Assembly: GCA_964020085.1 (NCBI GenBank)
Contig: OZ026606.1
Location: 19,441,301-19,505,300 of the forward strand
Length of the DNA stretch: 64,000 nucleotides
Source of the DNA: Micromussa lordhowensis
Taxonomy: Eukaryota; Cnidaria; Anthozoa; Scleractinia; Lobophylliidae
Direction of reading: 5' to 3'
The notes under the pieces were generated by a model. The model had not been told where the DNA came from. It did not search any database and saw only the letters and a list, made by a program, of their open reading frames with translations. This document shows, piece after piece, positions 25,615-50,098 of this stretch. How positions within the stretch are numbered: the first letter of the stretch is position 1; every line of letters starts with the position of its first letter. Made by a program: the position numbers and the translations under genes.

Positions 25615-28600
25615 ATGGCGGACGAGGAAGAAGAATCGTCGTTAGAACTCGTCCTTCAAAGGCACAAAAAGGAGGGGAAAGAACTTCAAGGTATTTTGCA
25701 TTCTTGATATCTTAACTTTTCAATGCTAGTGTTGTATCATTTTGATCGAATTTCTACCATTTCCAAGATCGCTACATTGTTTTGCATTTTGCTTCGCAGC
25801 ACCTAGTCCAAACACCTGGTGCTGAAGCTAATGCTCAACTTTTGTTTCGTCAATGTTGAGTGAAGACTTAAATAATTTGCGAACAGAAACAAAGTCTTCT
25901 TTAAATTTTCTTACGATTTTGTCCCCCTTGATTTATTGTATCTGTATCAAAACAACGATCTAAATTAATTATTGTAACCTTATAATTAAGCTTACTTGTA
26001 AAATGTAAGCTTTTTATTTTGAATAAATTTTTATTTAAGTGTTGTTTTGCAGCCAAAATCCAGTCGTTGAAACATTCTGTTCCAAAGGGTGACAAAAAGA
26101 AGAAAAAGGAAGTTGCTTTAGAGATTGCAAAGCTGGAGGAAGAATTAACCAACAGACACAAGAAAGAACTTGAAGTATTGGAAAATGGTTTGGCAGTGAG
26201 TGTTCTCAGTGACTCATCTTTCATGTTGTAACAGTAATGGAATAGGACTTGTTTCTTCCTCATTATAAGAACGAAATGTAGCGGATTACCACAATTTAAA
26301 GTTAGAAATAGTGAGGGCACAAAGATATTTTTTTCCGTATTGGTTGGAATAATTCAAGCGTAATTATTTGCACTCATCAGTGGACAGAGGCACTGCAGGA
26401 TTGTCCAAGATCAGCATACCAGGACTGTGCTTTAGAAGGAGCGTGGGTGCCACATGTGACCAACTGTTTTCTGTCTGTTGACTGTTTTCATTTAAGCTTA
26501 TGTGCTCGGGCACCCAGGATTTCATTATTAATTAGGAACTTTTGAGCTCCTCAAAATAGTTATTTTTCTTAGACCACAGCCTTGTAAACATTGATCTTGG
26601 GCAAGAGCAGACTTAACAGCATCAAATTCAGTATGCTAATCATTAGACCACAGTATCATCCACAAAATGAACTGTTTCTGTGTTGTTAGCGTCTTAGAGG
26701 AGGTAATTCAGCATGCCATGCATGCAATGGCCAGGCCAGCCCCGGTATGAAAGTGTGGATAAAACCTGATTCTTCAGTTAAATTACCATCAGTTAAACCA
26801 TGACTGGTGTGATAAGAAAATGATTCTGACTCCACTCACACGAGACATTCAATGTGAAAAGTTTATTGAGGATGAGGCAGTCAGCCATGAGCTGTGCGAT
26901 TCAATGTATCGTAATATCTATTAATTATTCAAATGTTTACCTCACAAAACTAACTAAAGATTGCAAAATTCAGAAACTGTGCTACGCCAGATACGAAAAA
27001 TCACTAAAAGACCACCCTTTAGATGTGGCCAAAAAACATGTGGAAACGTATTCCTCATCTAATGCAGCAGCACGAGACCCCGAGGAAAGGGCACTCTACA
27101 TCTAATTTACACTAATTGACGAAATCGAAAAGTAATCCTAAAAAAAAAAATAAAATAAAATAAAGCGGGCGAACACTCTGACTGAGCGACCTAGAATGAC
27201 TTAGATCTCCCGCCAAAAACCTTAAATAGTACTTAAGCAACCCGAGATGCACCGCGAACCTCTCCAACGTGCCGTCAGAATAATAATTTCTGACTAATTC
27301 GTCCCTCAAACGTCAGAAATTACATTAGTTGTCTATCTGTAACTTTTTAAAATTTTTGTTTAGGTGAGTCAGCCGTTATTAAATTTTTGATTTGTAGAAA
27401 GAAAATAGTCAAGGAGAACGTGTTACCAAGGAGATAGAAGCCATGTCTCTAAATGCAGATAACAGTGAATCACAATCAAAACTTTCAAAGGCTCAGAAAA
27501 GAAGGGTAAGTTTTTCATTAAATACAGAAGTAATTGACTGATTTAAGCCAAATTCTCAAGATGATTATTGAAAAATTATAAATAAACAGTTTTTAAGCTG
27601 TGACATACTGGTAAACACCTATGGGTAATAGTTATCTTTATATCATTTTGTGTTTTTATCATTTCAAGGACAAAAAGGCTGCTAAAGAAAGGGAAAGAGA
27701 TGAAAGAATTGCTGAAGCTGAACTGGAAAATGTGTACAGTGCACGCAATGTGGAAGCTGAGAAACTCAAAGAAATCTTAGCGGCTAAATGTTTATCTATA
27801 AAACAGGTATAAGCCCCTCTATGTGTATTTCCGATGAAATCAAAGTCAGATGTAACGGTTACCACTGAAAAAATGAAGCACTCAAGATTGAAGTGAAGAG
27901 TTAACAGTTCACATAATAAGATGGAATATTGACCAATAATATTATATTAAGAACTAATTTCCAGAACAAAACAGTTATATAGCTCATTATATTATGCAAT
28001 GAGATAACTTTTCGGCCTTGAATTACACTCACATCTGACTAAACTGTCAGCCAATAATTCCAATCCATACAACAAAGATCTGCTTAAAAAATCAAAGATT
28101 TGCAAAAATATGCGACAAAAACAAAGTCTTGAGGTACCCATAGAAAAGCTCAGGTATGTCGGAATGGGTAGCTGTTCCAGAATATACCCAATTGTCTATG
28201 CTACCTGAAGGAAGGCCAACAGAAATTTTAAGGAGCTAAGCAACTTTTATTATTATAAGCTAAAATTTTTAAATTGCTAAATTTCCTGAGGGTAATGGAG
28301 GAGGTTCAACTCAAAAACCTGCCATTGGAGGCATAGGGATATTTTCTTGATGAACACAATATTTGATGGATAACAATTTGAAACTAGCTCTGTGCCTTGC
28401 AATTTATAATCATCAACTATTGTCACGATTTTGTTCTCTCTTCAGATCACTCCAGATGGAAATTGGTATGTAGCATTATTTGAAGATCTCGTTTTGTGCA
28501 ATTCCTTGCTAAGGTGATCAACATTTAATTCAAACGTAGTGCAATATTTTAACTAAAATATTGTGTAGGAAAGCGTGGATGGACATCTGGATGTAACGTA

Positions 28601-31600
28601 AAATCCAATCTTGTAATATTGCAAGTTTTTTCCAGCTTATGTTTTTATCATTTTTGTCAGCTTGTATAATGCTGTTGCTGATCAACTGTCCAGAAGAAAT
28701 CAACAGGTATTTTTAATTTATAGTTGTAATCAGAAAGCCCTTCCAGCTGTGACCTTTTAAAGTGCCTATAACCCCAGAATTTTTTTTGGCTAAGATGAAA
28801 CTTAGACAAACACACAAAAAGAATTGGCCAAAATTTTCGGTTTGTGATATTTTTAAGGGCTTTAAAAATTAACATAAAGTAGCTGAAATTTGATACATGA
28901 CCGAGCTGGCGAGGAGCCTGGGTCTATTACTGGGTTGACGTCACAGACTGTTTTGCATGCATGTTTATAAAGAGTTAAATGCTATGTAAATGATTATGTG
29001 ATGTCAACCCAGGAATATACCCAGACCCCTCACCAGCTCGGTCATAACACAAAAGATATCAAATTTCAACTACTTTCTGTTAATTTTTAATTAGCCCTTA
29101 AAAATATCACAAACCGAAAATTTTGGCAAATTCTTTTTGTGTGTTTTTCTAAGTTTCATCTTAGCCAAAAAAAATTCTGGGGTTTAAAGGAATTCATCAA
29201 ACAGGAGAGATTGTCTTGATCTGGATTATCACAACTAACATTAAACGACATGTAGGTGTGCAATTAGTAAGGAGAATTTCTATTTCCATTTGGGGATAAT
29301 CAACAGCTAAGGATTTTTCCAAGGCAATAATTATAAAAAATATTGTCTTTTAGACTGAGATGCAAACATTAAGAAAACTTGCATCAGATTACATGCTGAA
29401 CCATCGAGATGACTTTCTGCCATTCTTAACAGATGCAAAAACGGGTCAATTGTATACACCAGGTAAGCAAGCCAACAAACTTTAAAAATATAATGCCATT
29501 GTTGTATTATTGTCTTTTATTTTTTTTTTGTAAATGCAATTTTATTTACAGGACGAAGACTTGCACCACCAATACAGCACTAATATTATTTACATAATTA
29601 TATACTATACTTACACTGTACTTTCTATTTACACTATACGTAAATTTTATACTCGCACCACTGTTTCTTACAATACATACAGTTTGTATATTACAATACA
29701 ATAAATTATCACACTTATTAAATTACAGTTGGCCTGGATATAATGCTCATATATACCAGGGGGGGGGGGGGGGGGAGGGGGTACATAAACCTATAAGTTG
29801 TAAACATACATATTACATTTTACTTCTCTACAACACACTTAAAAATAAATTATAATGCTACACAAAGGTTACTTTTCAGCTTGACTAACTGCACAACACT
29901 AAAAAATACTTACAATACTACTGATTAAACCTATGTTGTGTTATTGCCATATATATTAAGCATGTGGGATTGATGGGTCCTTGAAAGCAAGAGAGAAATG
30001 TAGTAAGCATCTGAACTGATAATTAACCAATCATAGAACAGGTTTCAACTGGGTGTTGTGAAACCTAAAGTAAAACCTAAGTAATCACTAAATGTAGAAG
30101 ATCTAGAAAGACTCTGGGAGCAAGGTGGTCTGGCCAATCAGTGCAAACAAAAGCCAAAAACTCATATAAATAATTTATACCAGTTGTTTTTTGCATTGTT
30201 TGCACTGTATGCAATGTGAGAAAGCAGTATTTAAAATAAAAAAATGCAAATAAAATATTATGCAAGAATGATACAAATTTTCAGATAATTGTTTGTTAGT
30301 TGTGTATAAGCTTAATTTAAAATTGGATAATTTTTTGTTGGTTGTTTATAATGTTTATTTACAATTATTGTTAATTATTCACAACTGTTATTATTAAATT
30401 ATTATTATTATTTGCAATTATCGTAAATAAACATTAAAAGTTACAACCAGCGAAACAATTATTCAAAAATTTGACTTTAATCTGCGGATACAAACAAGTT
30501 ATCGGTTACACGCGAGCCACCAATGGAAAGCTGAATATAGGCTGAGAATTAAGGACTTTCATCTTGTTAAGCAACCGACTACCAGCATCTGTGCTAGCAA
30601 GGTTTATTCAAGGGACGGCGGAAGACAAATCACCGGCAATGAGTTGGTTCTTCACCATTTTAAGACCTTTCGCGGAAAACGTGCGGGAAACCAAAAAATG
30701 GCTGGAACACTGTACAGAACAAAAACCATCGGAGAAGTAAAATACGTTTGTCTCGACTTCGGAATTAAAGATTTTCTTTCCATCAGAATTGATGGCACAG
30801 TCTGGCTGGCGTTTCTCTGCTGGTGCGATAGTGATTTTCTTGAATGAAACCTTTGTTTTCATCTGAATCAAACAGTCTTCCTCTGGCCTGGGTTGTTCGA
30901 AAGGTGGATATAAACGCTATTTACCGGATAAATCATTGTCCAGTGGATAGCGTGGTTTGTTAATTAACACTTATCCGCTGGATAGTGATTTATTCGGTGG
31001 ATAGCGTTATCCAGCCTTTGAACAACTGGGGCCTGGAGTAAATGAATGCTATCGATCGTCATAAATATTTTCTTGAATGAAACTATTGATTGTCTCGGTT
31101 AAAAACCAAGTTTGTGATGACTTTGGGTATGAAAATGTGGAAACACTTAGAATTTAGCAGAGATTGCTATTACTCTCTTTTAAGCAACAACGAGGGAAGT
31201 GATGGAGCGAATATTAACAAGATGAAGCTAGAGGTCTTGGACGTTTCGCCTCCCAAAACGCATTCCTGCCTTAAAAAAGATGGTTTCACCGAGAAAACGC
31301 AGACCTCGAAAACTCACCCGTTCAGTTGCCGCATGTTTTCTCTATGTTCCTTCCATAGAAACTCGTACTTTACCTTCAGGCTTCTGAGCTTTTCTAAAGC
31401 CTCTATATAAGTTGATCTTTGCTCTCAAATTTACCGGCCATCTGTGAGGTAACTTCTGCGATTTCAGTGTCCTTTTCTTGAACGATAATCGTTATTTCAC
31501 GTTGATCTGGCGTTATATTACTGTCGAAAATCTTCATTTGTAAGATGCGAAATTGTTGAAAATCTGCTCTCAGCGACTGGCGTTGTCTTTTCTCAACGAG

Positions 31601-33348
31601 GCTCGATCCTCTCTAAAAATTTGTATCTGTTGATATTGTTCGTCGATGACTATATCCTTATCTTGAGTAAGGTAGCAGCTTCTACTGAGATGCATTTTTA
31701 GGAATACTTCGGAGTGCTCGGAGCTCAGTCTGTTGCTCTTAATCACGTTGCTTTGCTGAAGCCGTTGTATTGCTTGGAGAAGAACTTGATCTTGAATCAG
31801 ATCAGCATGTTGCTGGATTGTTTTTTGCAGATTGAACACGTTGATATCCGCTCTAACGAAACTTGTATAAATTGATATAAATTGGAAGAAAAAAGTAATC
31901 AAATATCGATTGAATGTTTTTTGGTCTCTGTAATATTGCCAAGCATGGGTTCTACGATCCCTCTTTGGCTGCTCCGTGTTTTTCGCACTCCTCAAGAAAT
32001 CAAGATTATCGTTAAACTCCAATTCATTCTTCAATTCATTCCAATTCAATTCAACCCTAACCCATAAAGAAGGAACCGGCCACCTGAAAAGGTCTACCCC
32101 GACTAATGTGGCTTTCTCTCTAAAACTAGCAATTTTATAATGGTGATAATTTTCGGGCCCACTTTTGGTTTATGCTGACATGTACATTGCTAATAAACTA
32201 AATCAAATGATATTGAATTCCTCTCCGTTGATAGTCGTTTTTTGTTATTCTAAAATACTTATACCATTGTTGCTTTGGTATGTCTATATCCCCGGTAGAA
32301 GTTCTCAAACGAATGCGCTCTATGTGCGAAGAAAGATCCCAGATTCGGCCGAGTGAATCAAAACAAGTCTTCAATAATCTGAGTTTTTGACGTAACAATT
32401 GTAATTTGATGACGGGTGTTGTATGAGGGACCTGCACGAGCCAGTACTCAATGCGATAAACCACGAAAAACTCAATTTACTTCACTTTTGGCTAGTTTGT
32501 TGAAAACTTTTCTTGTTTGATTATGAAGCTGCTAAGATGCGTGCGCAAAATGTTTGCGCCAGGAACGCCTTTCCCCCTTTTGACAATCCCTTAGGTCATT
32601 ATTTACCAGTTAGTGTAGTGAATTTCGAAAGAAAGATATTCGACGAAGCACGACCTTCAGCTCGGCACATGACGAAATTACGGGCTCAGAACTAAGCTGA
32701 CAAGTAGCCTAATAGCAAACTCTCTTCTTGGGGAAAGGAAAAAATAATGTGCATCAATGGGAAAGGCCTGTTTTTCACTTTTCCGCGATCAGCAAGCTCA
32801 CTGCATTGTGATCAGAAGAGGTTCTTTCTCTTCTTTCTCGTGATGCGCTGCTATTTTCTTAGAACTGTCTTTAAAAACAATAAATGACGGTAACTAGGGA
32901 GAGTTTATATTTTGAGCTTGCCCTTCAGTGGCTGGCTACTAGCAGACTGTAGTGGTATAAAATATAGTGTTAATAACTACTTATTAACCGAGAGTGAGGT
33001 CTTGCGGGAAAATCTCAGCCGACACCATCGCTCGGTCAAACAATATTTGAGATTTCCCGTAAACGTTCGAGGTTAATAAGTCGTTTATTATATGGCTTTG
33101 TGCATTGTTTTTGCAAGCCTGTAATCAGCCCATAGGCATTACGGGAGAATAATGCCATAACTACAATTAGCCAATCGGCGCGCGCGTTATATCGGCCACA
33201 AAAGCAAGCATACAATAAATATATCTTATTAGACGTTTTGGTGTGTAGTATCGCTGTATATTTTTACGAGTTGTGCGGTATTTTGACGAGCCCGTAGGGC
33301 GAGTCAAAATACAAACAACGAGTAAAAATATACAGCGATACTACACAC

Positions 33349-33380
<32 letters not shown>

Positions 33381-34994
33381 GATTTCTTTTCCCAAAATTC
33401 TGACTTGCCAAGGTTTTGAACTTCACGCGGCCGGGAGGAATGTGACGAGTACAAATATCGTGTGATATTTGTACTCTACGAAGCAGAGTTGGATAATAAT
33501 ATATTTTAATCCAACCCTTGCAGATCAGTTCGTCCATTATTGTGAAGAAATCGCCAGCACGGCCACATGGGGAGGACATCTGGAGGTTTGTTGCTGCGTC
33601 GTGTCAATAGAATTCCCGAGATTTCAAAGCAATAACTCGGCCACAAGTCAAAGGCCCGTATTTTTGCGCGAGGCACTGTCGGCGTTTCGATTAACGTGAT
33701 GTGTACTACATTTAATAGAACTTTAGCAAGTCATGTTTGTTTTCACTTTGTCACCGACAAGAGACGTCAAAGAAACGATTAGAAGTCAATTATGCATGTC
33801 AGAATTGAAAGAACTTCTTCTGGATGGGTTAAATAGGTTAAGGTGAAGTACAGGTTATGCTGAATTACATGTACTTGTCACTCTAGAGAACAGTACAATC
33901 GAAAGAAATCGGAAAACCGAGTCAGCTGAGCTCGTCCTCGTCGGACCGGGGAGAGCGCTCGACTCGCCCGGCTTTTCCGAATTTTTTTCGCCCTTCCACC
34001 CCACTTAGTAGCCTGGCCACAGGCTATATCAGCCATGCCAGCAGACCAATTTGATATTCCCGATATTGGACTGGAACTAGCTTGCACTGGAGGCTCATGC
34101 GGGGAAATATCATTAAAAAGAGCAGAAACTTATCACCTAGAACTAGGTGATAAGCTTCTGAAAGAGATACATGTCATTTGCATTTGAAAAGACCCCTTTC
34201 ATTAGCCTCAGTTGCAAGCTAGTTCCAGTCCAATTCTGAAAATACGAATAAAGTCTATTGCTATTTCAGCAGTTGATACATTATCTCGTTCTGTTTTCCC
34301 AATAGATCCAGGCTTTGTCTCAAGTTCTGAAGATGCCAATAGAGGTTTATCAAGCTCATGCTCCTATTTTACGAATAGGAGAGGAATATGACTCGCAACC
34401 AATTTCGCTCTCGTAAGTGTTGTTATCGAACCAGAAAGAGCTTGCTAGATCATTGCTTCTTGTTTAGACTAGGACCAAGTAACGGCCTCCTGCCAGTACG
34501 AACGAGGCAAAAACTGAAGGACACGGTAGTCAGTCAGCTGTCAAGTGAATGAAAATTTAATGAAATTTTCTTCATTGTAACTGTATCGTTCTCTTCCGTT
34601 GTTGAGGCGAACAAGGAAGAGAATCAGACGTTAGGGATTTTCAGTTTCAAAGTCCCTGCTTGACGACTACAATCTCTTAAAAAAGTGTTCACTCGAAGGA
34701 CCCTGCAACGCTCTTTACGGTATAGAATTAATGCTACCTCGTCCCCAGGCGTCTCTTTGGTTGGAGCGCGGTGCGCGTAGCAAACCATCAAGCACCGCGC
34801 TCCTTGTTTCCCGCTCTTCGCCGACGAAATGCAACGACGCCTGGGGAGAACGCAGGAGTTTTGGAGAGTTTACCATCTGTCGAGAAACGGAGTAATTGGT
34901 TTTGATTTTATCTTCTAGGTATCATCTCCATGCGTACGGCCTTGGAGAGCACTATAACTCAGTCATCCCTGCTGAAGAATGCTTTGAAAGCTAG
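25615..34994 (+). CDS. OTUD6B: OTUD6B, OTU-domain deubiquitinase
   Basis: Exons: 25615-25690, 26053-26195, 27398-27505, 27669-27806, 28446-28465, 28661-28706, 29354-29462, 33524-33585, 34306-34412, 34919-34994; 885 nt, 294 aa (human 293). Residues 1-150 are a charged coiled coil (LQRHKKEGKELQAKIQ, KLSKAQKRR, ERERDERIAEAE). The OTU catalytic triad is visible: Asp159 and Cys162 in TPDGNCLYNAV and His281 in GLGEHYNSV. Role: deubiquitinase linked to proteasome function and translation-initiation complexes. Oddities: exon 5 is only 20 nt, and the intron after it splits the catalytic Cys codon (TG|C). Intron 7 is 4.06 kb, mostly repeats plus an antisense coiled-coil remnant. The promoter interval is shared with U4 copy 3. 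Confidence 0.96.
28753..29190. mobile_element. Long inverted-repeat element in OTUD6B intron 6
   Basis: Two arms of about 160-180 bp are inverted copies. The left arm contains AACCCCAGAATTTTTTTTGG, TTAGACAAACACACAAAAAG and GACCGAGCTGG; the right arm contains their reverse complements. The loop is roughly 100 bp. It would form a long, imperfect double-stranded RNA in the OTUD6B pre-mRNA. Foldback/MITE type. Confidence 0.8.
29758..29781. repeat. Poly-G tract in OTUD6B intron 7
   Basis: A run of G broken once by A (GGGGAGGGGG-type), flanked by AT-rich sequence. It could form a G-quadruplex on the sense strand. Confidence 0.8.
30885..31036. mobile_element. MITE with GGTTGTTCGAAAGG ends
   Basis: Left end CCTGGGTTGTTCGAAAGGTG, right end CAGCCTTTGAACAACTGGGG (inverted), with internal inverted GATAGCG repeats. 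In OTUD6B intron 7. Confidence 0.75.
31290..32050 (-). pseudogene. Antisense coiled-coil gene remnant inside OTUD6B intron 7
   Basis: The minus strand reads as a long coiled-coil-like protein in three successive frames: 32049-31570 (159 codons, with QKTIQQHADLIQDQVLLQ and HLSRSCYL), then a shift to EKRQRQSLRADFQQF through KFESKDQL, then a 2-base shift to IEALEKLRSLKVKYEF until a GT donor-like site near 31300. Glu/Lys/Gln/Leu composition continues across the shifts. This is best explained by a decayed gene copy, or by exons I have not resolved. A neighbouring 88-codon frame at 32464-32198 has similar basic, leucine-rich composition and may be an upstream part. I do not recognise the family. 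Confidence 0.4.
33235..33364. mobile_element. Large palindrome with about 46-bp arms
   Basis: The left arm starts CTTATTAGACGTTTTGGTGT and continues through TATCGCTGTATATTTTTACG. The exact inverted sequence closes at 33364. The central part (TTTTGACGAGCCCG / GGGCGAGTCAAAA) is also inverted. Upstream, 32985-33110 carries another element of GAGGTCTTGCGGGAAAATCTCA type that reappears near 39040-39140. Confidence 0.8.
34066..34233. mobile_element. MITE with 21-bp inverted ends
   Basis: It starts TTGGACTGGAACTAGCTTGC and ends with its inverted copy TGCAAGCTAGTTCCAGTCCA. The centre has a CACCTAGAACTAGGTG palindrome. In the OTUD6B intron before exon 9. Confidence 0.85.
34741..34858. mobile_element. 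Short inverted-repeat element in last OTUD6B intron
   Basis: The ends GTCCCCAGGCGTC and GACGCCTGGGGAG are inverted, and an internal GGAGCGCGGTGC / GCACCGCGCTCC pair is also inverted. Confidence 0.75.
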
Positions 34995-35355
34995 CACAAC
35001 TAACCTCAATTTAATACACATCGACTACAAAACACTTATTTCAAATGCATGTATTGAATGTGATTGTAATATAGCACCCATTGGTTCACAAGTCTGTACA
35101 ATAAATAACTGCAGCAATAGTTCATGTTTTATGTTGTCTAAAAATTACCCAAGAATTCAAAAAGGGCCTGTTTGAATCCGTCATTGTAGTATCATAAAAA
35201 ACACGAAAGGCTGTGTTTGATCATACTTCCAAACACCGAGATGAGAGTTGAACATACGACGCATAGCACAGTATTTTTGACGACATTCGAGGTGGGCAGA
35301 TACAACCGAGTGCCAAATCACAAATCGTTTACAAGGTTCTTTATAATAGACCTTA

Positions 35356-35610
35356 TTATATGGCTAGCTCCGCGAGCGGGCAAGATGAATCAAATCCTGC
35401 GCTGTGATTGGCTACCCGCTCGGGACTACCCGCCTTGTCCTGCAAGAAAAAATTTCTCCAAAAGCCATAATAAATCCTTTATTAACCAAGCTTGTTCGGT
35501 CAAGATGGCTTGATATTGGCCTCGTTCTTTTTTGCGTGTATATGGACCTCGACTCCGTCTCGGTCCATAAACACGCATAAAAAGACCTCACACTTGGTCA
35601 ATAATCCATA
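35356..35610 (+). mobile_element. MITE-like dispersed element, copy 3
   Basis: Shares GGCTAGCTCCGCGAGCGGGC, the CAAGATGAATCAAATCCTG block and the TTGGTCAATAATCCATA end with copies at 9289 and 21961. Shorter in its right half. Confidence 0.75.
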
Positions 35611-35617
35611 CATATCA

Positions 35618-35815
35618 CAGTTGTCTGCTTCGAGACCTGGCCTTTGAATGGCAGCAAAGCTGGAGGTGAACTTGTTTTGGTACAGATCTCTCAGCTTTTG
35701 TCATGCTAATGCGACTAGTTAGCATCGGAACTTGATTAACACAACAAAAGCAGTGAGGTCTGTATCAAAACAAGGTCGCCTCCATTGAAAGTCCAGGTCA
35801 CTGAGCAGACAACTG
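35618..35815. mobile_element. MITE with long inverted ends (CAGTTGTCTGCT)
   Basis: Left arm CAGTTGTCTGCTTCGAGACC ... CTTGTTTTGGTACAGA, right arm CTGTATCAAAACAAGGTCG ... GAGCAGACAACTG, inverted with some mismatches over about 80 bp. Confidence 0.8.
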
Positions 35816-36982
35816 GAAAATGGTCTATTGGCCAAACAATAGCTAAACAACACAAACAATGTCCCTGGGCCTAAGAACAAACGAGGTGCAGATCAACAAG
35901 AACGAATCAAAATAGAGTTGCAGCTCAGCTGTTTTAATGGTTAGTTTACTTTATTTCCATGATCTGTTATTCCCCACTGAAGCTGCAAACACAACGAGTA
36001 AGATTACGACGGACAAGAGAATAATATTTATTGCACGATATACGCGGCAACATCAGGGTAATTAAATAACTCGATTAAAATAACTAATTTTGCTACAGCA
36101 AATGTTAGGTTCATAATATTATATAGCTACACGATTGATACTCTACTAATCCAGCTTACTGTTCCAGGAACAGATTAAAGGTGATTGCTAGTCCGTTGTG
36201 CGCACTCTCAAGTTCGTTTACGTTTTTTGTTTTGTTTCATGTACGACGTCACAAAATGTAACATTTTGCAACTACTTACACGAAGTAAATTCATAGTTTT
36301 ATGTCAACGGATGCGAAGCTTTATGCTTAGTTCTGTCTGACATAACTAGATGAAACAACTTCCTAGCTGTAGAAATCAAAGAAACTGTAGGAAAAAGAAT
36401 TCAAAATGTTTCGAAGATAAGGTATGTGGTTCGCAACAAATAACAGATTCACATTCCATTGAGTGAGACTCAAACTTTGGGTTTTGAGGCTGCGCAGTAC
36501 GGACTGGAAATCAAAGCGCTACTTTCTACAGAAAACGCAACCTGCGATCAGGCGCTCTTTTTTTCCTCGGCAGAGTTAGAGGGGAGGAAAAAAAAGAACG
36601 CTATGTAAAAAAAACACGCCTCATCGCATGCTACAGAAAACGTCAGATTGACGCGAGATTTTTTTATCGTTCTCTGAAATAAGCGAAAACAATTATTAAT
36701 GTTTGTCACATTACATTTCGAAACCCCATCGAAAAGTCAGAGAAAACTTTACAGTGCCGTCCGGACTGGTCGTCAGACATAGTATGACACAGATTTAAGT
36801 GAATCTCCCTTTCTATAAAGAGAAGTATTGTCCTGAATCCTTTTGTGCATTTGTTTGTGCTCTTGAGCATCCACTTGAACTTGGGTCATCTTTAATCAAT
36901 TAATCAATGACCATCATCAAATGGATTATTTTTTTGTCATTCCTTTTCAATCTGCGAGTATATTGGCAAGGTCAAGTGTATT

Positions 36983-49945
<12,963 letters not shown>

Positions 49946-50098
49946 TGTAGTGCACGAAAGGAAGCCCTGCTGTGTCCTGAATGCTGCCCTCTGATTGGTC
50001 GACAGTTGGTTAAGCCGCCAAAGCGCCTGCGCCGCTCGTGCAAAAATCACCCGCGAAAACATGCTCGCGATTCCGTGAAAATCGTGAAGGCAGCACAC
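49946..50098 (-). CDS. KARS1: In-frame 5' extension of KARS1, candidate mitochondrial presequence
   Basis: Upstream of the cytosolic start the same frame stays open for 51 codons with two further Met codons, at 50098 and 50062. From 50062 the extension reads MFSRVIFARAAQALWRL and continues through TNQRAAFRTQQGF. It has several Arg, no Asp or Glu, and an alternating hydrophobic/basic pattern, as expected of a mitochondrial targeting helix. Animals use one KARS gene for both cytosolic and mitochondrial enzymes; humans make the mitochondrial form by alternative splicing. Here an alternative start in one exon could do it. Translation of the extension is not proven by sequence. Confidence 0.65.

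Larger units (their letters stand above)
34995..36982. other. Intergenic region between OTUD6B and KARS1 3' ends
   Basis: Convergent 3' ends. It contains the two dispersed elements listed at 35356-35610 and 35618-35815. The rest (35816-36982) is AT-rich with no recognisable gene. Confidence 0.6.

Noticed and set aside
30608..30871. 87-codon minus frame in OTUD6B intron 7
   Set aside because: Long enough to note but no domain, no splice partners that fit, and no link to the coiled-coil remnant nearby.
34930..35175. 81-codon plus frame overlapping the OTUD6B last exon
   Set aside because: The OTUD6B frame ending GEHYNSV ... stop at 34994 explains the conserved part; this is a different frame.
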